Shown here: positions 23,000 to 31,686 of the stretch, in pieces
Numbering within the stretch: the first letter of the stretch is position 1
Layout: each line of letters opens with the position of its first letter
Assembly: GCA_958477465.1 (NCBI GenBank)
Contig: CAUEFX010000050.1
Location: 1 to 32,514, forward strand
Length of the DNA: 32,514 nt
Reading direction: 5' to 3'
DNA from: an uncultured Bacteroides sp.
GTDB taxonomy: Bacteria; Bacteroidota; Bacteroidia; Bacteroidales; Bacteroidaceae
The notes under the pieces: model-generated
Database searches by the model: none
Told to the model about the DNA's origin: nothing
What the model saw: the letters and a program-made list of their open reading frames with translations, nothing else
Program-made: the position numbers and the translations under genes

Positions 23000-24718
23000 C
23001 TATTCAATGGGTTTTATATCTTCAATCTGTAATTGTACTTCGCCTCGCTTATGTGTATTCTCTTCGATGGTGTAACAGATGTCAAACGAGCGTTTGGTTT
23101 TGATGTAGCGTACGTGCGAACTCTGTCCGAAAGCAATGCCGTTCATTACGTTGTTCGATTTGTTGTCCACCAATTCGAGTTTGATGTGCTCCTGGTCGCG
23201 GCCCACCACCTTGCTCGTTCCGTAATCGTAAACGTGATGTGTGCAGAATACGGGCTTTTGATTGTCGGGACCGAATGGATTGAACTTCTTCAGGTCATTG
23301 AAGAATTTCGAAGTGATGTCCCGGAAGTCTATCTCGGCATCGATGTCTATGACGGCGCTCGTCTGTTCCGGAAGAATGTGCTTCGAAACGTATTCTTCAA
23401 AGCGCTGTGTGAAGGCCTGCACATTCTCTACCTTCATGGACAGTCCGGCGGCATAGGTGTGTCCGCCAAAGTTCTCCAGCAGATCCCGGCAGTATTCTAT
23501 GGCCTTGTATACATCAAAACCGGAAACGGAGCGGGCGGAACCGGTGGCCATATCGTTGGTCCGGGTCAATACTACGGCAGGGCGATAGTATATCTCCGTC
23601 AGGCGTGAGGCTACAATGCCGATGACCCCCTTGTGCCATTCTTCGTTGTAAAGAACGATGGAGCGGCGGTCTGCCAACCCTTCCAGATTCGCTACAATCC
23701 GGTTGGCTTCTTCCGTCATGGTTTTATCCAGGTCTTTGCGGGTTTCGTTGTATTGGTTTATCTGGTTGGCCTTTTCCAAAGCTATGGAGAAATCCTTTTC
23801 GGTGAGTAGGTCTACTGCTTCCTTTCCGTTTTGGATACGGCCGGAAGCATTGATACGAGGTCCGATTTTAAATACGATATCACTGACAGTAATGTCTTTC
23901 TCGGCCAGGCCGCATACATCGATGATGGCTTTCATCCCCACACTGGGGTTGCTGTTGAGCTGTTTCAGACCATGGTGTGCCAAGATACGGTTTTCTCCCA
24001 TAATCGGCACGATGTCCGAGGCGATGCTGACAGCCACGAGGTCGAGCAGCGGAATGAGGTGGTGGAATTCGATACCGTTGCTGATAGCGAATGCCTGCAT
24101 GAATTTGAAACCTACTCCGCATCCCGATAAGTGTTCGTACGGGTAGGTGTTGTCTGTCCGTTTCGCATTGAGAATAGCTACGGCAGGGGGTAATACGTCA
24201 TCGGGAACGTGATGGTCGCAGATGATAAAATCGATTCCCCTTTCACGGGCATAGGCAATTTCATCAACGGCCTTGATGCCGCAATCGAGTACGATTATCA
24301 GGCTGACACCGGTATCGGCGGCATAATCCACTCCTTTACGCGAAATCCCGTAACCTTCGTTGTAACGGTCGGGGATGTAATAGTCCAGGTTTGAATAAAA
24401 CTGCTGGATAAACTTGTAGACCAGCGCCACGGCTGTGGTACCGTCTACGTCATAATCTCCATAAATCAGAATACGTTCTTTCTTTCCCATCGCCCTGTTC
24501 AGACGTTCCACTGCGATATCCATATCCTTCATTAAGAACGGATCGTGCAGGTCGGGCAGTTGCGGACGGAAGAATTTCCGGGCTTCCTGCACCCGTGTAA
24601 TCCCCCGTTGCACCAAAAGTCGTCCCAGAATAGGGCTAATCCCTAACTCCTGGGCCAATGTCCGGCTTATCTCTACCTGTTCTGATGTGATGGGTTGATA
24701 ATTCCATTTGTGATTCAT
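23000..24718 (-). CDS. recJ: Single-stranded-DNA exonuclease RecJ
   Basis: Degrades single-stranded DNA 5' to 3' in recombination and mismatch repair. The 572-residue protein carries the DHH phosphoesterase motifs: DYDVDGTTA with D88, D90 and D92, the catalytic D145 in LDCGIKA, DHH at 168-170 and, in the DHHA1 part, GPRINASGRI and FGGHTYAAGLS. An OB-like domain follows to the C-terminus. It is paired with recQ just as the two enzymes cooperate in the RecF pathway. It is divergent from tsaC over a 197-nt region that contains the tsaC promoter. Confidence 0.95.
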   Translation of the reverse strand: MNHKWNYQPITSEQVEISRTLAQELGISPILGRLLVQRGITRVQEARKFFRPQLPDLHDPFLMKDMDIAVERLNRAMGKKERILIYGDYDVDGTTAVALVYKFIQQFYSNLDYYIPDRYNEGYGISRKGVDYAADTGVSLIIVLDCGIKAVDEIAYARERGIDFIICDHHVPDDVLPPAVAILNAKRTDNTYPYEHLSGCGVGFKFMQAFAISNGIEFHHLIPLLDLVAVSIASDIVPIMGENRILAHHGLKQLNSNPSVGMKAIIDVCGLAEKDITVSDIVFKIGPRINASGRIQNGKEAVDLLTEKDFSIALEKANQINQYNETRKDLDKTMTEEANRIVANLEGLADRRSIVLYNEEWHKGVIGIVASRLTEIYYRPAVVLTRTNDMATGSARSVSGFDVYKAIEYCRDLLENFGGHTYAAGLSMKVENVQAFTQRFEEYVSKHILPEQTSAVIDIDAEIDFRDITSKFFNDLKKFNPFGPDNQKPVFCTHHVYDYGTSKVVGRDQEHIKLELVDNKSNNVMNGIAFGQSSHVRYIKTKRSFDICYTIEENTHKRGEVQLQIEDIKPIE

Positions 24719-24864
24719 TTTATATATTGTTTTTTTCTTTTCTTATCTCAAGGGTGCAGAGAGGCACTTCTCTCCAACAAGCTGTAAAAGTACGAAAAAA
24801 ACAGGAAGCGTAAAGGGAATGTTACGAAAATATTTCAGAGGGTGATGTTTTGCTACTCTTAAAC

Positions 24865-24896
24865 TTTGTTATTACCATGCGAAAGTCGTATTTTTG
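24865..24896 (+). promoter_or_regulatory. tsaC promoter, full consensus
   Basis: TTTG (24865-24868), a 20-nt spacer and TATTTTTG (24889-24896) match the Bacteroides promoter consensus in full. It fixes the tsaC start at 24916; an in-frame ATG at 24850 is upstream of the promoter. Confidence 0.8.
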
Positions 24897-24915
24897 TGCG
24901 TTATTCTCATCAGAT

Positions 24916-25491
24916 ATGAATCAAGAAATGATAGAAGATATTAAAAAAGCTTGCCAGGTAATGCGGGAGGGGGGAGTCATTCTTTATCCTACAGATACCG
25001 TTTGGGGATTGGGCTGCGACGCTACCAATCCGGATGCTGTACGGAGGATATATGAGATTAAACAGCGTGCCGACAGTAAGGCCATGCTGGTATTGGTCGA
25101 TTCGCCCGTAAAGGTGGATTTCTACGTGCAGGACGTCCCTGATATAGCATGGGATTTGATCGAACTTGCCGATAAGCCGTTGACTATCATCTATTCCGGT
25201 GCGCGTAACCTGGCTCCTGAACTGCTTGCCGAGGATGGCAGTGTCGGTATCCGTGTGACCAATGAAGAATTTTCACACCGTCTTTGCCAACAATTCCGCA
25301 AAGCCATTGTTTCGACATCGGCAAATATAAGCGGACAGCCGGGGGCAGCCAATTTCAGTGAGATAAGTGATGAGATTAAATCACAGGTAGATTATATAGT
25401 CGGTTTTCGTCAGGATGACATGAGCCGTCCGAAGCCATCGAGTATCATTAAGCTCGGTAAGGGTGGGGTAATAAAGATAATCCGTGAATAG
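24916..25491 (+). CDS. tsaC: Threonylcarbamoyl-AMP synthase
   Basis: Makes threonylcarbamoyl-AMP from threonine, bicarbonate and ATP for the t6A modification at position 37 of ANN-decoding tRNAs. The 191-residue YrdC/Sua5 domain has PTDTVWGLGCDATN (25-38), the basic KQRADSKAM motif (49-57) and STSANISGQPGA, the classic fingerprint. It is a short TsaC form without the extra Sua5 domain. The stop codon abuts the ATG of the next gene, indicating an operon with the sugar transferase and ClC genes. Confidence 0.92.
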   Translation: MNQEMIEDIKKACQVMREGGVILYPTDTVWGLGCDATNPDAVRRIYEIKQRADSKAMLVLVDSPVKVDFYVQDVPDIAWDLIELADKPLTIIYSGARNLAPELLAEDGSVGIRVTNEEFSHRLCQQFRKAIVSTSANISGQPGAANFSEISDEIKSQVDYIVGFRQDDMSRPKPSSIIKLGKGGVIKIIRE

Positions 25492-26061
25492 ATGAAGCAG
25501 CTGATGGATTATATAGTGGCGGCGTTGGTGTTGCTGCTGTGTTGGCCATTACTGCTCTATATCGCTATCCGTATCCGTATGCAGGGGATGGGTAGTGTCT
25601 TTTACCAACAGGAGCGGTTGGGAAAGGGAGGCATCCCTTTTCGGATGGTGAAGTTTCGTACGATGGTGACGGATGCCGAAGACGGCACTCCTTTGCTCGC
25701 TGTCTCCGATGATTGCCGGGTGACGCCGTTCGGACGCACATTGCGCAAACACCACCTGGATGAGTTGCCGCAATTTTGGAATGTGCTGAAAGGAGACATG
25801 TCCATTGTAGGTCCCCGGCCCGAGCGTGCTTATTTCGTACAGCAGATTCTAAAGAAAGAACCCCGTTATAAACAGGTATTCCGTTTGAAACCGGGAATTA
25901 CTTCTTTGGGAATGGTGAAATTCGGCTATGCTAACACGACAGAGAAGATGGTTGAACGTGCCCGTTACGACCTTTATTATTTAGAACACTATGGCTTTTG
26001 GCTCGATCTCAAAATCCTGCTAGCAACGGTTCGGGAGGTCTGGATAGGCAAAGGCATTTAA
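25492..26061 (+). CDS. Polyprenyl-phosphate sugar-1-phosphate transferase
   Basis: A small (189-residue) PglC-like bacterial sugar transferase that puts the first sugar phosphate on undecaprenyl phosphate for a surface glycan or protein glycosylation. It has an N-terminal membrane hairpin (about 5-27), KFRTM (54-58), the catalytic D90-E91 in LDELPQFWNVLKGDMS and GPRPE at 107-111. The sugar donor and the glycan are unknown; no other glycan genes are present, so it acts apart from a capsule cluster. It follows tsaC without a gap, and the ClC gene starts 8 nt after its stop. Confidence 0.9.
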   Translation: MKQLMDYIVAALVLLLCWPLLLYIAIRIRMQGMGSVFYQQERLGKGGIPFRMVKFRTMVTDAEDGTPLLAVSDDCRVTPFGRTLRKHHLDELPQFWNVLKGDMSIVGPRPERAYFVQQILKKEPRYKQVFRLKPGITSLGMVKFGYANTTEKMVERARYDLYYLEHYGFWLDLKILLATVREVWIGKGI

Positions 26062-26069
26062 AGAAGAAG

Positions 26070-27860
26070 ATGGGAAAAGAAAAAATTACTCTGATACAAC
26101 GTTTTATCCGTTGGCGTGAAAACAACATCAAAGAGAAGCAGTTCATTCTGATTCTCAGTTTTCTGGTAGGTATTTTCACCGCATTTGCTGCACTGATACT
26201 GAAGTTCCTTATCCATCTGATACAGAACTTCCTCACTGACAATTTCAATGCGACGGAGGCGAACTACCTCTATCTGGTTTACCCGGTGGTGGGTATCTTC
26301 TTGTCGGGATGGTTCGTACGGAACATCGTGAAAGATGATATCAGTCACGGGGTGACAAAGATTCTGTATGCAATCTCTCGCCGGCAGGGGCGCATCAAGC
26401 GGCACAATGTGTGGTCGTCTACCATTGCCAGTGCCATTACGATCGGTTTTGGTGGGTCGGTCGGTGCGGAGGCGCCTATTGTGCTGACAGGCTCGGCCAT
26501 CGGCTCCAACTTGGGGAGCGTGTTCAAAATGGAGCATCGTACGTTGATGTTGCTTGTGGGGTGTGGCGCTGCCGGTGCCATCGCGGGCATCTTCAAAGCG
26601 CCGATTGCCGGACTGGTGTTCACGCTGGAGGTGCTGATGATCGATCTTACGATGTCGTCTTTGCTGCCGTTGCTTATCTCTGCCGTCACTGCTGCGACGG
26701 TCTCTTACATTGTCACCGGCACGGAAGCCATGTTTAAGTTCCACCTCGATCAGGCATTTGAGCTGGAGCGTATCCCTTACGTTATTTTATTGGGAATCTT
26801 TTGCGGACTCGTCTCTCTTTATTTTACCCGTGCCATGAACTCGGTGGAAGGTGTTTTTGGCAAGCTCAACAATCCGTATAAGAAGCTGGCTTTAGGCGGC
26901 GTGATGTTGAGTGTGCTCATCTTCCTTTTCCCTCCGCTTTATGGTGAAGGTTACAATACGATTGAACTGTTGCTGAATGGAACGAGCGATGCCGATTGGG
27001 ATACGGTGATGAACAACTCTTTGTTTTATGGTTACGGCAACCTTTTGCTGGTTTATCTGTTTCTGATTATCCTATTGAAAGTTTTTGCTTCCAGTGCAAC
27101 CAATGGCGGTGGCGGCTGCGGTGGTATTTTTGCGCCTTCGCTTTATTTGGGGTGTATTGCCGGGTTTATCTTTTCTCATTTCAGCAATGACTTTGAGTTC
27201 TCTGCCTATCTGCCCGAAAAGAATTTTGCACTTATGGGGATGGCAGGAGTGATGAGTGGGGTGATGCATGCTCCGTTGACGGGAGTATTCCTTATAGCCG
27301 AGCTGACCGGTGGTTATGACTTGTTTTTACCGTTGATGATTGTGTCCGTCAGCTCTTATCTGACTATTATCGCTTTTGAGCCGCATAGTATTTACTCCAT
27401 GCGTCTGGCAAAGAAAGGCCAGTTGCTGACTCACCATAAAGACCGTGCCGTTCTCACATTGATGAAGATGGAAAATGTAGTTGAAACGGATTTTGTAGTA
27501 GTCCATCCGGAGATGGATTTGGGCGAATTGGTGAAAGCGATCGCCTCTTCTCACCGTAATGTTTTTCCGGTGACCGATAAGGAAGGAATTCTGATTGGCA
27601 TTGTTCTGCTGGATGATATCCGGAATATAATGTTCAGGCAAGAACTTTATCATCGTTTCACGGTTAATAAACTGATGACATCCGCACCTGCCAAATTGTT
27701 TAATAACGAAGGGATGGAGCAGGTCATGCAGATATTTGACGACACCAAGGCATGGAATCTGCCCGTGGTGGACGAAGAGGGAAAGTACTTGGGATTTGTG
27801 TCGAAGTCGAAAATATTCAATTCATACCGTCAGGTACTGGTGCATTTCTCGGAAGATTAA
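26070..27860 (+). CDS. ClC-family anion channel/antiporter with CBS pair
   Basis: A 596-residue membrane protein. The ClC transport domain (about 25-440) has the selectivity segments DDISHGVTK, GGSVGAEAPIV and GGCGGIFAPSLYLG. E134 stands at the position of the gating glutamate of GREGP, with the preceding Arg replaced by Ala. Two CBS domains (about 460-515 and 530-592) form a cytoplasmic regulatory module that often binds adenine nucleotides. A retained glutamate favours H+/Cl- exchange, but this is inference. ATG 26070 is preferred over 25998, which lies inside the sugar transferase gene. Confidence 0.9.
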   Translation: MGKEKITLIQRFIRWRENNIKEKQFILILSFLVGIFTAFAALILKFLIHLIQNFLTDNFNATEANYLYLVYPVVGIFLSGWFVRNIVKDDISHGVTKILYAISRRQGRIKRHNVWSSTIASAITIGFGGSVGAEAPIVLTGSAIGSNLGSVFKMEHRTLMLLVGCGAAGAIAGIFKAPIAGLVFTLEVLMIDLTMSSLLPLLISAVTAATVSYIVTGTEAMFKFHLDQAFELERIPYVILLGIFCGLVSLYFTRAMNSVEGVFGKLNNPYKKLALGGVMLSVLIFLFPPLYGEGYNTIELLLNGTSDADWDTVMNNSLFYGYGNLLLVYLFLIILLKVFASSATNGGGGCGGIFAPSLYLGCIAGFIFSHFSNDFEFSAYLPEKNFALMGMAGVMSGVMHAPLTGVFLIAELTGGYDLFLPLMIVSVSSYLTIIAFEPHSIYSMRLAKKGQLLTHHKDRAVLTLMKMENVVETDFVVVHPEMDLGELVKAIASSHRNVFPVTDKEGILIGIVLLDDIRNIMFRQELYHRFTVNKLMTSAPAKLFNNEGMEQVMQIFDDTKAWNLPVVDEEGKYLGFVSKSKIFNSYRQVLVHFSED

Positions 27861-27863
27861 AAT

Positions 27864-28075
27864 AATTTGCCAATGGAATAATTTGGCAATATGCTAATTT
27901 GCCAGTGGAAGAATTTGCTAATTTTTTAATACGACAATGAAAAAATGCGTTAATGTAGTAATATAATGTAGTAATATAATAATGTGTCAATACGCTAATG
28001 TACCTTTCATTGGCACATTTACACGTTGGCAAATTGCCGCATTATTTTATTCTTTCATTGGCACATAGGCTAATT
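27864..28075. repeat. 8-bp phased array with central inversion
   Basis: From 27864 to 28004 the sequence is 17 units of 8 bp, 16 beginning AAT (for example AATTTGCC, AATATGCT, AATGTGTC), with one 5-nt slip at 27968-27972. From 28004 to 28075 nine further 8-bp units run in the opposite orientation (GGCACATT, GGCAAATT, CTTTCATT). It fills almost the whole gap between the ClC gene and fmt. Confidence 0.8.
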
Positions 28076-28091
28076 ATTAATTATTTATAGT

Positions 28092-29060
28092 ATGAAGAAA
28101 GAAGATTTGAGAATCGTTTATATGGGTACACCCGAGTTTGCGGTGGAAGCTTTGCGTTGTCTTGTAGAAGGCGGATACAATGTAGTCGGTGTTATCACAA
28201 TGCCCGATAAGCCTGCCGGGCGTGGGCATAAAATCCAGTATTCTCCGGTCAAGCAGTATGCGCTGGAGCATAATCTTCCCTTGTTGCAGCCGGAAAAACT
28301 GAAAGATGAGGCTTTTGTGCAAGCTCTGCGTGATTGGAAAGCCGATTTGCAGATTGTAGTAGCCTTTCGCATGTTGCCTGAGGTGGTATGGAATATGCCC
28401 CGGTTGGGAACTTTTAACCTGCACGCTTCTCTGCTTCCTCAATACCGTGGGGCTGCTCCGATTAATTGGGCGGTGATTAACGGGGATACGGAAACGGGTA
28501 TTACTACTTTCTTTTTGAAACATGAGATAGACACGGGGGAGGTTATCCAGCAAGTTCGTGTACCTATTGCCGATACGGATAATGTAGGTATTGTACATGA
28601 TAAATTGATGGCGTTGGGCGGTCGTCTGGTGGTAGAAACGGTAGATGCAATTTTGAGTGGAGAGGTAAAGGCGATCCCGCAAGAAGAGATGGCGGTGGTG
28701 GGCGAGCTTCGTGCTGCACCGAAAATATTCAAGGAAACCTGCAAAATCAATTGGAACCAGCCGGTGAAACGTATTTATGATTTTATCCGCGGACTTTCTC
28801 CCTACCCGGCTGCATGGTGTGAACTGACCGATGCTGCCGGTGAAACTGTTGCCGTGAAAGTGTTTGAGGCTGAAAAGATAGAGGAAGTTCATCAGTTGCT
28901 TCCGGGTACAATTGTCACGGACGGTAAAAAATATCTGAAAGTAGCTGCTACTGACGGCTTCGTGGGGATTCTTGCTCTACAACTTCCCGGTAAAAAACGT
29001 CTGAAAACGGATGAGCTGTTGCGGGGATATAAAATAGACAATACGGCATTGATGAAGTGA
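28092..29060 (+). CDS. fmt: Methionyl-tRNA formyltransferase
   Basis: Formylates initiator Met-tRNA using 10-formyl-tetrahydrofolate. The 322-residue protein has the N-terminal transferase domain with catalytic N109, H111 and D147 (FNLHASLLPQYRGAAPINWA, HEIDTGEV). The C-terminal OB-like tRNA-binding domain begins at about 212. The opening RIVYMGTPEFAVEAL is diagnostic. It is preceded by the 8-bp array and closes the conserved part of the window; beyond it the sequence becomes AT-richer and accessory in nature. Confidence 0.96.
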   Translation: MKKEDLRIVYMGTPEFAVEALRCLVEGGYNVVGVITMPDKPAGRGHKIQYSPVKQYALEHNLPLLQPEKLKDEAFVQALRDWKADLQIVVAFRMLPEVVWNMPRLGTFNLHASLLPQYRGAAPINWAVINGDTETGITTFFLKHEIDTGEVIQQVRVPIADTDNVGIVHDKLMALGGRLVVETVDAILSGEVKAIPQEEMAVVGELRAAPKIFKETCKINWNQPVKRIYDFIRGLSPYPAAWCELTDAAGETVAVKVFEAEKIEEVHQLLPGTIVTDGKKYLKVAATDGFVGILALQLPGKKRLKTDELLRGYKIDNTALMK

Positions 29061-29192
29061 TGCATCCGTTAGAGTAGTATCTCATTCCTAAAAACATCCG
29101 ATTGCTCTATTTGTAATTATTTATAGTATTGCCTTTCCCGCTATACAGTTCCAAACACTCTGATTGGTATAGGAAAATATTATACAAAAGTG

Positions 29193-29200
29193 TATCTTTG
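29193..29200 (+). promoter_or_regulatory. Orphan -7 box before hairpin array
   Basis: TATCTTTG, an exact TAnnTTTG, 39 nt before the 22-bp array, with no gene in the next 500 nt. No good -33 box. It may be chance or may drive a short structured RNA. Confidence 0.3.
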
Positions 29201-29238
29201 TATCTATTTGATCTTCAGTGTGTTATAAAACTGCGTTT

Positions 29239-29326
29239 TTTCTCGTAGAGAATCGGGTTGTTTCTCGTAGAGGAACACACCGTTTCTCTACGAGGAACGG
29301 GGCGATTCTCTACGAGAAATAATCCG
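29239..29326. repeat. Four 22-bp hairpin units, mirrored pairs
   Basis: Units start at 29239, 29261, 29283 and 29305. Units 1 and 2 carry TTTCTCGTAGAG and units 3 and 4 carry TTCTCTACGAG, its reverse complement; each core is itself nearly palindromic. The first 15 bp of unit 1 are a perfect inverted copy of the first 15 bp of unit 4 (29305-29319). Confidence 0.85.
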
Positions 29327-29704
29327 GATATTCGCAATATCTGACAGAGGCGTGTATACGGGAAAAGGTAAAAATATCATTTTGTAATGAATTTGGAAGT
29401 AGGTGCCATCGGCTGATACCGAGAAAGCATCGCTGTACTACGGACTTTTTTGCAATTGTTCCTCCAATGATTTTAAAGAGAATTAGTGGTAGTTTCGTCT
29501 CAAAAACAGTTTTGGATGCTATCGTACAGCCTAATAGAACCTCGATATTTTAAGTTCAAGTAATGAGTAAATCTTGTATAGTATTAAAATATGGTTAATT
29601 TGTATCTTATCTACAAAATTTATGGAATATATTTCGTGAATAGAGAAGATGATTTGCATTTTTGAAATTAAGCTACAATAATGACATAAATATATATTAT
29701 ATAT

Positions 29705-30403
29705 ATGATAAGAGATTTTTGGGTAAAGAATTATCTTTCCATTCGCGATAAGCAAGAGTTGAATTTTCTGGCTAAAGGGCCTTCTTCGGAACTTGTCACA
29801 GAGGTTGTCAAAGGGGTATTCTTGTACAAGTTGGGAATTCTGTACGGCTCTAATGCTTCTGGAAAATCAAATATGTTGATTGCCTTGAATGAGGTCTTCC
29901 GTTTGTTGGCACTGCCCAAATCAGATGCAACCCAAAGAATAAACGGTAGTATTCCTTTCGTTCTCACAAAGGATGAGCCTACTCAAATGCATGTGTCATT
30001 TTACGCGAGTGGCATTAGATACGACTATGATGTTGAGTTCAATGATAAGTATATTGATATGGACACGAAAGATGTGGAACCGGAGCGTTTTCAATATCAA
30101 AGGATAAAGGCTAAGTATGCCAAACCTATCAACCAACCCAAGAAAGGCATATACTGCAATGTTGAGTTCTTTGAGACCTGTCGCTGCACGGAATTGTTTT
30201 TCCTCTACTATTTCCGATACACGTCGCGTCCATACGAGAGCCAAGAGCCGCTGCTAAAGGATTTGAACCGATGTGTGGAATACCGGAAAACTATTGATTT
30301 CTTCACTAAGAGTAAGGGACTGCATAGCTATTTCGAACAAAATGGAGGAAGTCGCTGTCACCAATGCCAATCGCTCTATGGAAGAGAAGCAAATGAGTGG
30401 TAG
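29705..30403 (+). pseudogene. N-terminal remnant of AAA15-type ATPase
   Basis: A 232-codon frame that begins like a complete SMC/RecF-like AAA ATPase (AAA_15/AAA_21 type): MIRDFWVKNYLSIRDKQELNF and Walker A GSNASGKS at 48-55. Complete members are around 400 residues and carry the signature, Walker B and H-loop motifs in the C-terminal half, all of which are absent here. After about residue 205 the sequence turns into an unrelated tail (HQCQSLYGREANEW). It is therefore most likely a deleted or frameshifted remnant of a defence- or repair-type ATPase. Its base composition is AT-richer than the genes to the left. Confidence 0.7.
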
Positions 30404-30464
30404 AGAATACACGTATTCTGAGTTTGGAAGGTTATTTGAGAGATTGAATGAACTTGAAAAGTAA
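30342..30464 (+). pseudogene. Small frame at the ATPase remnant 3' end
   Basis: A 40-codon frame in a different phase from the ATPase remnant overlaps its last 62 bases. The product runs MEEVAVTNANRSMEEKQ and ends EFGRLFERLNELEK; it looks more protein-like (charged, helical) than the overlapping ATPase tail. It may be the surviving 3' end of the ATPase or of a neighbour, brought next to the 5' part by deletion. No family recognised. Confidence 0.35.
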
Positions 30465-30488
30465 GAGATAACACGGCTGTTAGAGATT

Positions 30489-30890
30489 TTATCTCTTTCT
30501 CCTATACGAAGGATGGTTCAATCGGCGCCTCACAATAACAAAAAACGCAATCATCACCATATAATAAAGGAGAGAAACGCAAATCAGAAACCAAGAGAGA
30601 AAAGCGTTTTTCTCCATAATGTCCCAACCTAAGAAAAGTAGATAAAGTACAAGGGGACTGCCTACCTCCATTAATACCCCTTTCAGCAGAGGTGCTTCTT
30701 TGAACGAGTCGAGCCAGGAGACTTTTTTGCAGTTACTCATTCTTTTGCTGTAGATATCCATTGCAATACAAAACACAAGCAATACGGAAGGGATGAATAT
30801 GAAAATATCCAATTCGTTGTCCCTGCAGAAAGACTGAGTATACATTAAGACAACAATAAAGAATTCAGATGTAAAACGTATTTCTCCCAT
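30489..30890 (-). CDS. Small multi-pass membrane protein, copy A
   Basis: A 133-residue protein with four hydrophobic segments (about 9-20, 28-46, 77-91, 97-120) and a strongly basic tail RRRLNHPSYRRKR. I do not recognise the family. It is a paralogue of the 138-residue protein at 31687-32103: both have a hydrophobic pair, a polar middle loop, then SP(L/V)xxYxLFLG and a VRR-type basic end. A 50-nt gap separates it from the HTH gene upstream on the same strand, so the three probably form a unit. Function unknown. Confidence 0.65.
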   Translation of the reverse strand: MGEIRFTSEFFIVVLMYTQSFCRDNELDIFIFIPSVLLVFCIAMDIYSKRMSNCKKVSWLDSFKEAPLLKGVLMEVGSPLVLYLLFLGWDIMEKNAFLSWFLICVSLLYYMVMIAFFVIVRRRLNHPSYRRKR

Positions 30891-30940
30891 ATCCGGCCGT
30901 TTTTTAGTTAAGGAATCAATCTTACTTCCTTATTGAAAAT

Positions 30941-31543
30941 TCAATCAAACAAATCTGCTTCCATTTTATCCTTTATACGACTTTTACGCATTTTGAAGGC
31001 TCCGTCAGAAACAATATTCATGCAAAGTATAATCGTCGATTTAGAATATCCTAATAAAGAGAATATACAAAAAAGCAAATCATCATGATTTAATGCATTA
31101 CAAGCATTCTTTAAGTCAATCATTACATCGACAAATGTTTCATTAACGGCTTTGCAAATAGTAGCCCGTTCCAAAGCTGTCATCCGATATGTCCCTTTGC
31201 GTTCTGTACAATCCGTTAATCGCAAACGTTTACAGACATCCGTTGTTTGAAACAATTGTATACACAGGAGTAATTTCTCTTCCCGCAGTTGCTTTAAGTT
31301 CTGTTCATTCGGGATTCCATCTTTATCCATTTCCAATGTATCCGAACGTTTCTGCATCAGTTCACGTTGTAACGCAATATATCTGTCTTTTCTGTTCTGC
31401 TCGATCCAAGTCAGCCAAAATAGAAAAATAAACACCATGCACAGAAAGGTAAGCACTAATATCCATTCAAGATTTTCCTTTCCATGTACATTTACGGTTG
31501 TCGAATAACAAATGATATAAATGAAGTCCAATAAAATTACCAA
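30941..31543 (-). CDS. Membrane-anchored protein with HTH-like C-terminus
   Basis: A 200-residue protein. A membrane segment lies at about 26-46, a charged helical region (50-95) follows, and residues 151-195 (LNHDDLLFCIFSLLGYSKSTI through RKSRIKDKM) match the pattern of a LuxR-like helix-turn-helix. This is the C-terminal layout of Bacteroides regulators that normally carry periplasmic TPR repeats before the membrane helix. Here the TPR part is missing and only 25 residues precede the helix, so the gene may be an N-terminally truncated regulator. It lies between the two membrane-protein paralogues. Confidence 0.6.
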   Translation of the reverse strand: MVILLDFIYIICYSTTVNVHGKENLEWILVLTFLCMVFIFLFWLTWIEQNRKDRYIALQRELMQKRSDTLEMDKDGIPNEQNLKQLREEKLLLCIQLFQTTDVCKRLRLTDCTERKGTYRMTALERATICKAVNETFVDVMIDLKNACNALNHDDLLFCIFSLLGYSKSTIILCMNIVSDGAFKMRKSRIKDKMEADLFD

Positions 31544-31686
31544 AATTAAATGCTATATATTCAAATGTGTAACAAATATACAATAAATAGATATAAAAAA
31601 GGAAGAATCCGATTGTGTCCATCCTTTATCAGACTGAAAAGTGAACTCAATTGGGCTGTTGGGTTTCACCTGATACCTTACCCGTA

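Larger units (their letters stand above)
29061..29704. other. 644-nt gene-free stretch
   Basis: It holds an exact -7 box (29193-29200), then the 22-bp hairpin array (29239-29326). From 29327 to 29704 it is AT-rich. One frame stays open from about 29322 to 29552, but it has no start codon near its beginning and no family resemblance, so I do not call a gene. Confidence 0.6.

Noticed and set aside
29322..29552. Open frame of about 75 codons ending AIVQPNRTSIF in the gap after fmt
   Set aside because: No start codon near its beginning, no recognised domain, no promoter or ribosome site at a useful distance. It could be a remnant but I cannot support it.
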